Assembly: GCA_015233565.1 (NCBI GenBank)
Contig: JADFXM010000033.1
Coordinates: 1-64,000 of the forward strand
Source of the DNA: Candidatus Rifleibacteriota bacterium
GTDB lineage: Bacteria; Muiribacteriota; Ozemobacteria; Ozemobacterales; Ozemobacteraceae
DNA length: 64,000 bases
Direction of reading: 5' to 3'
Part shown: in pieces, positions 35,454 through 41,802 of the stretch
Layout of the letters: each line of letters begins with the position of its first letter
Position numbering within the stretch: position 1 is the stretch's first letter
Translations under genes and position numbers: made by a program
The notes under the pieces: generated by a model
The model's database searches: none
Seen by the model: the letters and a program-made list of their open reading frames with translations, nothing else
Told to the model about the DNA's origin: nothing

Positions 35454-35587
35454 GAGTAATTTGACAAACCGTCATTGCCATTACCACTGCTGCTCTGAGT
35501 CAGCTCTTCAATCTCCCAATCTTTTACTGCCGGCGGAAGCCATTCCTTGCGTTCATCGTTTTGAATTGTTCGATTTTTAATTTCCAT
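35450..35587 (-). CDS. Putative RiPP precursor peptide, 45 residues
   Basis: The ATG at 35587 follows AAAGGATGA at good distance. The peptide contains WLPPAVKDWEIEELT at residues 16-30, an aromatic-PxV...T pattern like lasso-peptide leaders with Thr at the penultimate leader position. It ends SSSGNGNDGLSNYS. If the cut follows Gln31, an Asp lies at core position 8 and the chain ends in Ser, the residue phosphorylated by HPr-kinase-like lasso kinases. It lies between the PqqD-like gene and the glycosyltransferase gene, and its TGA overlaps the latter's probable start. Absence of cyclase and leader peptidase argues against a classical lasso peptide. Its expression is unproven. Confidence 0.6.
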   Translation of the reverse strand: MEIKNRTIQNDERKEWLPPAVKDWEIEELTQSSSGNGNDGLSNYS

Positions 35588-35697
35588 TATTTCATCCTTT
35601 TCTGAATTTAAATTTTAATTATTCCAGATTTTGCTCGAAAGTCAGTATAGAGAACTCTTTTTAAATAATTCCGAGAGGCAAGTTCGAAATTGAACTA

Positions 35698-35988
35698 CTA
35701 TTTCCCCGGGCAAATCAAAACTATTTTCCGGTCGACCATTTCTTTCAAAAAACTAATGATATCATTCTGACAGTTTTCCTTGGATACTCGGAAATCTTTT
35801 ATCAACAAGTTGCAAAGTTCATCGACCGTTTTGGGGGATTCAAGAAGTTCCCAGATTAGATTTCCAGTTTCGTTGAGCTGACAATATTTTCCGTTTTCAA
35901 TGTTCGCAACCATCATATCTTTATCTACCAATCCAACCACGATGTTATCACTCCGTGATATAGTTGTTGCCATTGTTATTTCAACCAT
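35698..35988 (-). CDS. PqqD-like RiPP recognition element protein
   Basis: PqqD-type proteins bind precursor leaders and present them to modifying enzymes. The 96-residue product has the PqqD pattern: MMVANIENGKYCQLNETGNLIWELLESPKTVDELCNLL (signature part YCQLNETGNLIWELL), then ISFLKEMVDRKIVLI at the end. It starts 6 bases after the HPr-kinase-like stop; an internal ATG (M6) is an alternative start. It sits directly before the small peptide gene, the usual place for a leader-binding protein. Confidence 0.88.
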   Translation of the reverse strand: MVEITMATTISRSDNIVVGLVDKDMMVANIENGKYCQLNETGNLIWELLESPKTVDELCNLLIKDFRVSKENCQNDIISFLKEMVDRKIVLICPGK

Positions 35989-35996
35989 TAACGTCT

Positions 35997-36950
35997 CTAC
36001 TTTTTGAAGTCTTCTTCAAGTGCTACAACCAAAGTATCTGGCGAGAACTTCTTTACCGAAAACTGAACTTCAGTTACCGGAACTGAGTTTGCCAAAGTTC
36101 TTATCGATTCAAAATGTTCTTTTATTTTACCCATTCCTCTCATAAATTGTAAACAAAAAGTATTTTCCGTTAAGGTTTTAAACAAAGAGGCTCCATTAAG
36201 AGTTTTTATCGAAAGAGCTGGCGAATCCGTTCGCTTAAGAATATAAATTCTTTTTAGTGGTTCCGGCTTGATTTGAAAGTGATTGCAAGCATCAACAAAA
36301 TATTTCCCTTCTTTCGACAAAACAGGCCCTTTCATAGAAAAGTGGTTGTCTTTCCAAAATTTTACCATATCCTGGTTCAGTTTGATTTCATAACTGCCAG
36401 GATAAACAACTGGTTCGCCACTTCCTATTCCAAGTGCGGCGAGGTTGTCATCCATCAACAAATAACCTTTTTTCAAAAAGGTTGATATGAGAGATGATTT
36501 TCCTACGCCAGAAGCAGCACTAAATGCAACGGACCCACTTCCATCACTAATCACTCCCGCATGAAGAGGGAAAACGTTCCGTTGATGGAGGAGCGCACCA
36601 AACCCCCATCCAAACAACAATAACCGTATTTCCTCATCACTCGCCCCTATTCGAGGTTCAACTTCAATTTTTTCCCCATCTGAAACAAGAATTTTTGCAA
36701 TTCGCTTGGTAATGATCAAAAGCTGATTTTTTGAAGCTTCAAAATTATCTCCCCAATTGATTTTGCCTTCCAGTTCATCAGGTACCGAAGTAAAATTTAT
36801 TTTAACATCGGCATCTTCGCAGGGGGTTTTCAGTAATCCGGGAAATTCGACGTGAGATTCAACAACCAAATCAAATATTCGATAGTAAATTTTTTCCGTA
36901 GAAATTAGATCAAGCATTATTAATAGATTCCGAGAACAAGCGCATCTCAC
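35997..36950 (-). CDS. HPr-kinase-like serine kinase (lasso-kinase-type candidate)
   Basis: The 317-residue protein has an HPrK fold: SAASGVGKSSLIS (P-loop, about 144-156) followed by LLMDDNLAAL with paired acidic residues and PGSYEIKL. Homologues next to PqqD-like genes phosphorylate the C-terminal Ser of RiPP precursors such as paeninodin. Here the proposed precursor also ends in Ser. The first start is a GTG at 36950 that overlaps the stop of a small upstream frame (GTGA); an ATG at 36917 is an alternative. It lacks phosphotransferase-system neighbours, so control of carbon catabolism is unlikely. Confidence 0.85.
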   Translation of the reverse strand: MRCACSRNLLIMLDLISTEKIYYRIFDLVVESHVEFPGLLKTPCEDADVKINFTSVPDELEGKINWGDNFEASKNQLLIITKRIAKILVSDGEKIEVEPRIGASDEEIRLLLFGWGFGALLHQRNVFPLHAGVISDGSGSVAFSAASGVGKSSLISTFLKKGYLLMDDNLAALGIGSGEPVVYPGSYEIKLNQDMVKFWKDNHFSMKGPVLSKEGKYFVDACNHFQIKPEPLKRIYILKRTDSPALSIKTLNGASLFKTLTENTFCLQFMRGMGKIKEHFESIRTLANSVPVTEVQFSVKKFSPDTLVVALEEDFKK

Positions 36951-37069
36951 GATGCCTTGATCTGAAATTGAAGCTTTTTAACGCTCCTAATTTTTTTTAT
37001 CAACCCGACAAATAACCTGTAATCGGCTCTGGTTACAGACATAAAACATTTTTTTTCATTTTTTGTCAC
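36947..37069 (-). CDS. Small open frame coupled to the HPr-kinase-like gene
   Basis: Not recognised. A 40-residue frame starts at GTG 37069 (or ATG 37042) and ends with a TGA that overlaps the next gene's GTG (GTGA). The product is basic, with MSVTRADYRLFVGLIKKIRS in its second part. There is no strong ribosome site. It may be a leader frame for coupling, a small peptide or a chance frame. Confidence 0.3.
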   Translation of the reverse strand: MTKNEKKCFMSVTRADYRLFVGLIKKIRSVKKLQFQIKAS

Positions 37070-37127
37070 CCCCGTTGAAAAACATTTTTTTTAGCATAAC
37101 TTTGCCAAGAGCATTCTCATTCAAAGC

Positions 37128-37155
37128 AAAAAAGCAGGCCAAAGCCTGCTTTTTT
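37128..37155. terminator. Bidirectional Rho-independent terminator
   Basis: AAAAAAGCAGGC (37128-37139), a CAAA loop and GCCTGCTTTTTT (37144-37155) form a perfect 12-bp stem with T/A tracts on both sides. It lies 18 bases after the stop of the first pilin gene, on its transcribed side, and separates the pilus genes from the RiPP operon. Confidence 0.85.
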
Positions 37156-37172
37156 CAAAAAACACAGAAAAT

Positions 37173-37592
37173 TTAATTGTTTTTAAAATTAGCATCCCAT
37201 ACAGCAGCAACGTCTGTAATAATATTGGTTCCCGCAACACCTGAAGTACCATAGCATACATTAACGTTGGTTCCATCCCAGCCTGGGGTGAGAATTTCTG
37301 TCTTTGTTGTAGTTCCATGCGTAAAAACTCTCGCTCCTGTGTCAATGCTTGTACTTGTCATCGTTCCCGTTGTCATTGTTCCGCCTTTTGCAATCGTAGC
37401 AGAAACTTGAAGGTTCCCTAATGACAGTGAATTTCCGTAGGCAGCAAGATAGGTTGCTTTTTTAGCTTCAGCCATTGCATCCTTTGCCCCACTAAAAAAA
37501 ACAGGAAAGGCCGCAGCTGCCACAATTGCAAGAACGGCAACGACCAACAACAATTCCATCAATGTAAAACCTTTTCTCGCCTTAAAATTCAT
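37173..37592 (-). CDS. Type IV major-pilin-like protein 1
   Basis: A 139-residue prepilin: basic leader ending in G, then FTLMELLLVVAVLAIVAAAA with Glu at mature position 5, the substrate form of prepilin peptidase. The globular part has repeated MTTGTMTSTSIDTG and a C-terminal Cys in NVCYGTSG. It is almost the same as the second pilin (37864-38283), differing mainly near the ends. An AT-rich promoter-like pair lies upstream and a strong terminator follows, suggesting separate high-level expression. Pilin subunit of a T4P or T2SS-like fibre; which of the two is dominant is unknown. Confidence 0.93.
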   Translation of the reverse strand: MNFKARKGFTLMELLLVVAVLAIVAAAAFPVFFSGAKDAMAEAKKATYLAAYGNSLSLGNLQVSATIAKGGTMTTGTMTSTSIDTGARVFTHGTTTKTEILTPGWDGTNVNVCYGTSGVAGTNIITDVAAVWDANFKNN

Positions 37593-37654
37593 TTATATCC
37601 TCCAAGTAAAAAAATTAATAGTAACTTAAACTGGGTTTCTGCTAGTAGCCTTAT

Positions 37655-37683
37655 ATTATACCAAAAATAATTTCCAGCAGCAA
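37655..37683 (-). promoter_or_regulatory. Promoter for pilin gene 1
   Basis: On the minus strand TTGCTG (37678-37683) and TATAAT (37655-37660) are 17 bases apart, about 62 bases before the pilin ATG. A GGAGGA ribosome site precedes the ATG. Confidence 0.55.
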
Positions 37684-37821
37684 TAAAAACTTATTGAAAT
37701 ATCAGGACAAACACAAAATTTATTTCAAAACTACTCCTACTCTGCTCAAAATCGGACTTTGACGATTAAATTGAGTCAATAGCTTTGTCCGAAAAAATCA
37801 CCATTTATCCCAGTTCTAGCG

Positions 37822-37833
37822 AACGTATACGTT
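37822..37833. promoter_or_regulatory. Perfect 12-bp palindrome between the pilin genes
   Basis: AACGTATACGTT lies 30 bases after the stop of the second pilin gene and upstream of the first. It could be a regulator-binding site; nothing proves it. Confidence 0.25.
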
Positions 37834-37863
37834 TACTCTCTTAATTAGCCAAAGGCTCAGAAA

Positions 37864-38283
37864 TTAATTATTTCTAAAATTAGCATCCCATACGGCATTT
37901 ACGTCAGTAATTACATTCGTTCCGACTACACCACCAGTCCCATAACACACATTAACGTTGGTTCCATCCCAACCGGGGGTTAGAATTTCAGTCTTTGTTG
38001 TTGTCCCATGTGTAAAAACCCTCGCCCCTGTGTCAATACTTGTGCTTGTCATTGTTCCTGTCGTCATTGTTCCACCCTTTGCAATCGTAGCAGAAATTTG
38101 AAGGCTTCCCAATGATAGAGAATTTCCGTAAGCAGCAAGAAAGGATGCTTTTTTTGCTTCCGCCATTGCATCCTGTGCTCCTTTAAAGAAAACAGGAAAG
38201 GCGGAAGCGGCCACTATTGAGAGAACCGCAACGACCAACAGCAATTCCATCAAAGTAAAACCCTGCCTCGCCTTGAACTTCAT
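37864..38283 (-). CDS. Type IV major-pilin-like protein 2
   Basis: A 139-residue paralogue of the downstream pilin: leader MKFKARQG, then FTLMELLLVVAVLSIVAASA with the mature Glu5. Most of the globular part (GTMTSTSIDTGARVFTHG, ILTPGWDGTNVNVCYG) is identical to the first pilin; differences are conservative or near the C-terminus (VVGTNVITDVNAVWDANFR versus AGTNIITDVAAVWDANFK). GGAGGA precedes the ATG. The pair looks like a recent tandem duplication. Unlike the first copy, no clear terminator follows. Confidence 0.93.
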   Translation of the reverse strand: MKFKARQGFTLMELLLVVAVLSIVAASAFPVFFKGAQDAMAEAKKASFLAAYGNSLSLGSLQISATIAKGGTMTTGTMTSTSIDTGARVFTHGTTTKTEILTPGWDGTNVNVCYGTGGVVGTNVITDVNAVWDANFRNN

Positions 38284-38351
38284 TTTATTCCTCCAAACGC
38301 AAGATTATTAGAGTAATAGTATTAATTCGCCAAATAAACCAAAAAATTTTA

Positions 38352-38567
38352 TCAATAAAAGCTGTCAATAGCAAGCATAGTTTCGCGAATTTTTTTTAAA
38401 TTCCCTTTAATTTCGCAACTCAAATTTCCTACGGAAAAATTTATTTTATACAAATAGAATTTCCCTTCTGAATAACCACCCATGATAGTCCTCTGTTGAA
38501 CCTGGACATCCAGAACCAGCTCCACGATTTGCAAAACTTCAATTTTCGAAAATTCGGGATGCACCAA
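38352..38567 (-). CDS. Hypothetical small protein between pilQ and the pilins
   Basis: Not recognised. The frame of up to 71 residues uses TTG or GTG as the start (38567 or 38564) with no strong ribosome site. The sequence alternates hydrophobic and charged residues (FSKIEVLQIVELVLDVQVQQ, GKFYLYKINFSVGNLSCEI), plausible for a small alpha/beta protein. Same strand as the pilus genes. It may be real because the space between pilQ and pilin is otherwise empty. Confidence 0.4.
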   Translation of the reverse strand: MVHPEFSKIEVLQIVELVLDVQVQQRTIMGGYSEGKFYLYKINFSVGNLSCEIKGNLKKIRETMLAIDSFY

Positions 38568-38636
38568 TAATATCTTTCAGGCAAATCTTCGAAATTTTTG
38601 TGGCCAAAAAAGAGGAAAGTTCATTGGCAAAAAAAT

Positions 38637-40802
38637 TTACTGCAGAGATTTTGAAGTAGAAGCAGTTTTTGTTTCTTCTTCCAAGATAGCTTTAATTTTT
38701 CGTAAATCTTCGGCGAAGCCTTTTTTTCGAGACCAAGTTTTTTCGGGATTTTTAGCTGGATTTGTTGCTTGAGAAAATGTTTTTTGGGGAAAACCGGAAG
38801 GAGTCCGCGAACCGCCATGAGGAGATGCTTGAGTTGGCTGGAATGACTGAGTTGCCAAAGATGACTGAGTTAGTTGCGGTGTTTGGGATAGCTGAGATTG
38901 TTGAGGAGTTGAGGAACTCCAAATTGGCATTATAGGTTCCACCATACTGGCCACGAGTGGAACACCTTCCATTCCAGGGGTTCCAAGTAAATTTGCAATC
39001 GAAGCTACTGTATTAGGATTTACTGAAGTTCTGAAATCTTTATTGACAAGTCTTGTAGTGAGAAGAATTATGAGATTACTTTTTCTTCGGATTCTGTTGT
39101 GAAATTTAAAAAAGCCCCCTAAGCCGGGAATTGATCTTAAAAGAGGTATTCCTCCGCCTGTATGCGAGTCTTCATTGCTTAATAAGCCGCCTATAACCAT
39201 TGTTTCACCGTCTTTTAGCTCTATTGTAGCAGTAGCTCCACGGGTCGAAAGAATCGGGGCGCCATTGTTGGCCGTCCCAATTGATTCGGAAACTTCGGGT
39301 TGAACAAGCAATCTGATTGTCTGATTTTCCGTCATAACTGTAGGAGTTACATCAAGGTTGATTCCGGTTTTTATGAATGAAACATTCTGAATCGAGTTCC
39401 CTCCAGTGGTTAAAGTTATTGCGGTTGTGTATGGAATATCTTTCCCAACATGAATCGAAGCTTGTCTTCCTGAAAGAGACATTATGCGAGGTCTTGAAAG
39501 AACCTGAGCTTTATTTTGAGTCTGAGCAGTGTTTAAAATTGCTTGGAGATTCTGTAAATTCCATTTTCCAAACTGAAAGGACTGAGGACCAGCTTGAGCA
39601 GCTTCACCGGGTTGTGCTGCCGGCTGATTTCCCCCAGTGCTCCATGGAACACCGGGGCCCTGATATCCAACCTGAGTATTCCATTTTATACCCATATCTC
39701 TTTCGAAATCTGAATCAAGGGCAACAATCTGGGCCTCGATCAAGACCTGTGCTAAAGGTTGGTTAATCTGTTCAAAAAAAACTTCAATTGCATACATTTT
39801 TTCGCGGGTGGTATGAACCATAACGATCCTCCGATCTCTATCCAAGACGAAATATTCCATGTCAATCGGCTTGCCGTCTTTATCTCTCATCATTCCCATA
39901 CCCATCCCTCCCATGCCCATTCCACCGCTCATGCCTACCCCACCAATGCCACCCGTTCCACCATTCATTCTTGGAATAATGTTCATTAATTCTCTTTCGA
40001 GTGAGTCAAAATCAACATGTTCCAGCTTATAAACCCGATTAAAATACTCTTCCTTCTTAACCAAAATGGAGGAACTTGCCTGTTTTTCAATTGCAGGAAG
40101 CTCGTCAAGATTTTTTGCAAGAGTTTCCGCTTCAGTAACTTGACTTTCAGTTCCCATTACGACCAAAGCATTTGTGGGTCCATCTTGTACAAGGTTAATC
40201 TGAGGGTTCAGCTCTTTAAGAAGTTTTTGGATATCTTCAACTTTTCTTTTAACCAAAGGAACGATTCTCGAAACTTTGGGTTCGGCCTTTTTTTCTTCGT
40301 AAAGATTCATTGGAAGACTTGCAATTGCAGAGGTTTCTTTGAACTTAGCCCAGGGTTGCCGTGGTTTAAAAATATGAAGTCGATTTCCTTCAACCATCCA
40401 TTCGAGCTCAAGAGGACCAACGATTTGGTTCATTGCCTCATCCAGAGTAGCATTTTGCAAATCGAGGTTAACTGTACCCTGCAAAGGAAACTGAGGAAAA
40501 ACTTGTAAACCAAAATTCATGCCCACCTGAGAAAGAGCTTGTTCTATCGGCATATCACGAACAACCATGCTTATTGCTTGACCATTTCCTCCATTGGAGA
40601 CTTCGCTAGCAGAAGACGCTGAAAATTGAGTTTTCCCCTGAACGAGAGCTGGAATTTGGCGAGAATTATTTAATTCGCTTAAAGTCTGAGAAAAAACAGG
40701 CGAAAAGGAAAATGAAAAAATAAAAGAGAATAGAAATACCAAATAAAAAAAAACGCCATTAGACCTCTTCAAAACTTTAAAATCACACCCTCGAAATTTC
40801 AT
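38637..40802 (-). CDS. pilQ: Secretin PilQ of the type IV pilus
   Basis: The outer-membrane channel for the pilus. After a signal peptide (FLFSFIFSFSFSPVFS core) come STN/N-domains with ISMVVRDMPIEQALSQVGMN and NLDLQNATLDEAMNQIVGPL, then an N1 domain (RIVPLVKRKVEDIQKLLKEL, TNALVVMGTESQV). A Gly/Met-rich loop follows (about residues 285-310, GMSGGMGMGGMGMGMM). The secretin domain (about 350-590) ends with IELKDGETMVIGGLLS and NLIILLTTRLV. A Ser/Gln/Pro-rich tail of about 110 residues is unusual. The ATG overlaps the pilP stop (ATGA). Confidence 0.95.
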   Translation of the reverse strand: MKFRGCDFKVLKRSNGVFFYLVFLFSFIFSFSFSPVFSQTLSELNNSRQIPALVQGKTQFSASSASEVSNGGNGQAISMVVRDMPIEQALSQVGMNFGLQVFPQFPLQGTVNLDLQNATLDEAMNQIVGPLELEWMVEGNRLHIFKPRQPWAKFKETSAIASLPMNLYEEKKAEPKVSRIVPLVKRKVEDIQKLLKELNPQINLVQDGPTNALVVMGTESQVTEAETLAKNLDELPAIEKQASSSILVKKEEYFNRVYKLEHVDFDSLERELMNIIPRMNGGTGGIGGVGMSGGMGMGGMGMGMMRDKDGKPIDMEYFVLDRDRRIVMVHTTREKMYAIEVFFEQINQPLAQVLIEAQIVALDSDFERDMGIKWNTQVGYQGPGVPWSTGGNQPAAQPGEAAQAGPQSFQFGKWNLQNLQAILNTAQTQNKAQVLSRPRIMSLSGRQASIHVGKDIPYTTAITLTTGGNSIQNVSFIKTGINLDVTPTVMTENQTIRLLVQPEVSESIGTANNGAPILSTRGATATIELKDGETMVIGGLLSNEDSHTGGGIPLLRSIPGLGGFFKFHNRIRRKSNLIILLTTRLVNKDFRTSVNPNTVASIANLLGTPGMEGVPLVASMVEPIMPIWSSSTPQQSQLSQTPQLTQSSLATQSFQPTQASPHGGSRTPSGFPQKTFSQATNPAKNPEKTWSRKKGFAEDLRKIKAILEEETKTASTSKSLQ

Positions 40803-41251
40803 TTTCCCGACTCCCTCTTGATATTTTCCCTAACATTGGAATTTTGGAGATTAAAAGTGCGCTCAATATTTCCGTATCTTACCGTGCATCCTTTCGAATC
40901 GGTTGAAATGATCGTTACGCCTTCGAAGGAATCCCCAATCGTCAAAGGGACAACTTCGGAGGCCATCCCCGAAAAGAGTGCAACCCATTGATCTTTAAAG
41001 GTTTTTCGGACTCCATAAAGATTCATTACTTCGCAAAAAAGAGGTTTAAACGGATTTTTTCCTTCAGGTTGTCCCTTAAGCAATTCCTCTCTATTGGTTT
41101 TCTTTAAAATTGATACAAATGGAAGCTGTATTGGGGCTAACATCTGAGGATTAGGCAGCAATTCGGAAGTCATTATTTTCTGAATTTTAAAACCAAAAAA
41201 AAGCAAAAAGGCAACGCTTGTAAACACTGCAGTTTTGGTAGTTGAATTCAT
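40799..41251 (-). CDS. pilP: PilP-like pilus assembly protein
   Basis: The 150-residue protein has an N-terminal hydrophobic segment (about 7-25, TAVFTSVAFLLFFGF) and a periplasmic part ending in a small beta domain (WVALFSGMASEVVPLTIGDS, GVTIISTDSKGCTVRYGN). PilP links the inner-membrane PilMNO platform to the secretin. It is identified mainly by position between pilO and pilQ, and by the beta-domain pattern; no lipobox is seen, unlike classical PilP. 4-base overlaps join it to both neighbours. Confidence 0.65.
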   Translation of the reverse strand: MNSTTKTAVFTSVAFLLFFGFKIQKIMTSELLPNPQMLAPIQLPFVSILKKTNREELLKGQPEGKNPFKPLFCEVMNLYGVRKTFKDQWVALFSGMASEVVPLTIGDSFEGVTIISTDSKGCTVRYGNIERTFNLQNSNVRENIKRESGK

Positions 41252-41799
41252 TGTTTTATTTCTTTAGTCGATGTAGCTGAATCGAAATCCCGAAACACTA
41301 ATTCAACCTTTCCGGTGAGAAGGACTCCGTTTTGCTGCCTTTCAATAGTTATATTTCGAAAACGCATAAGTTGTTCAGTGGTTTCCATTGTCGCCAAAGC
41401 TCTTATTGCATCAAATAGAGACCCGGTGAAGCTAAATGAAAACAGCCATGTGACAAGATTACCAACTTTGTTAAACTTCCCGTCAGGTGTAACTTCCCAA
41501 TTTCCCGGAATTGAATTGCGAATCTCGTTAAAAGGAGCCATTAAATTGGCCCGTGTTTGTGAAAATGGAGGCAACAGAAAAGAATATTCCCGAGTCTTTG
41601 AAGCAATCGCATCTTTCTGAAATTGGATGGTTTGAAGGTAAAGCAGACCTCGCCCTTGGTCAAATCGTTGCGAAGAGGCCTTCAAATCTGCAATTTCCTG
41701 CCGTAAATTTTCAAGTTTTTGAAGTTCTGGCAAAAAGAAGGAACTCCAAAGAAGAATTATCAGACCAATTATGATAATTGATTTAAGGAATGCTTCCAA
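41248..41799 (-). CDS. pilO: PilO-like pilus assembly protein
   Basis: The 183-residue bitopic protein has one membrane segment (about 5-24, LKSIIIIGLIILLWSSFF), a coiled coil (LQKLENLRQEIADLKASSQ) and a ferredoxin-like periplasmic domain (VTWLFSFSFTGSLFDAIRA, NGVLLTGKVELVFRDF), the PilO layout. With the PilN-like part of the previous gene it would form the inner-membrane alignment complex. It starts 4 bases after the pilMN stop and overlaps pilP by 4. Confidence 0.75.
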   Translation of the reverse strand: MEAFLKSIIIIGLIILLWSSFFLPELQKLENLRQEIADLKASSQRFDQGRGLLYLQTIQFQKDAIASKTREYSFLLPPFSQTRANLMAPFNEIRNSIPGNWEVTPDGKFNKVGNLVTWLFSFSFTGSLFDAIRALATMETTEQLMRFRNITIERQQNGVLLTGKVELVFRDFDSATSTKEIKQ

Positions 41800-41802
41800 G
41801 TT

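Noticed and set aside
32328..37069. Classical lasso peptide cluster
   Set aside because: The leader pattern, PqqD-like protein and kinase fit, but no asparagine-synthetase-like cyclase or transglutaminase-like peptidase is present, so the class is left open.
37640..37685. Sigma54 promoter for pilin 1
   Set aside because: TGGAAATTATTTTTGG lacks the GG/GC core spacing; a sigma70 pair fits better.
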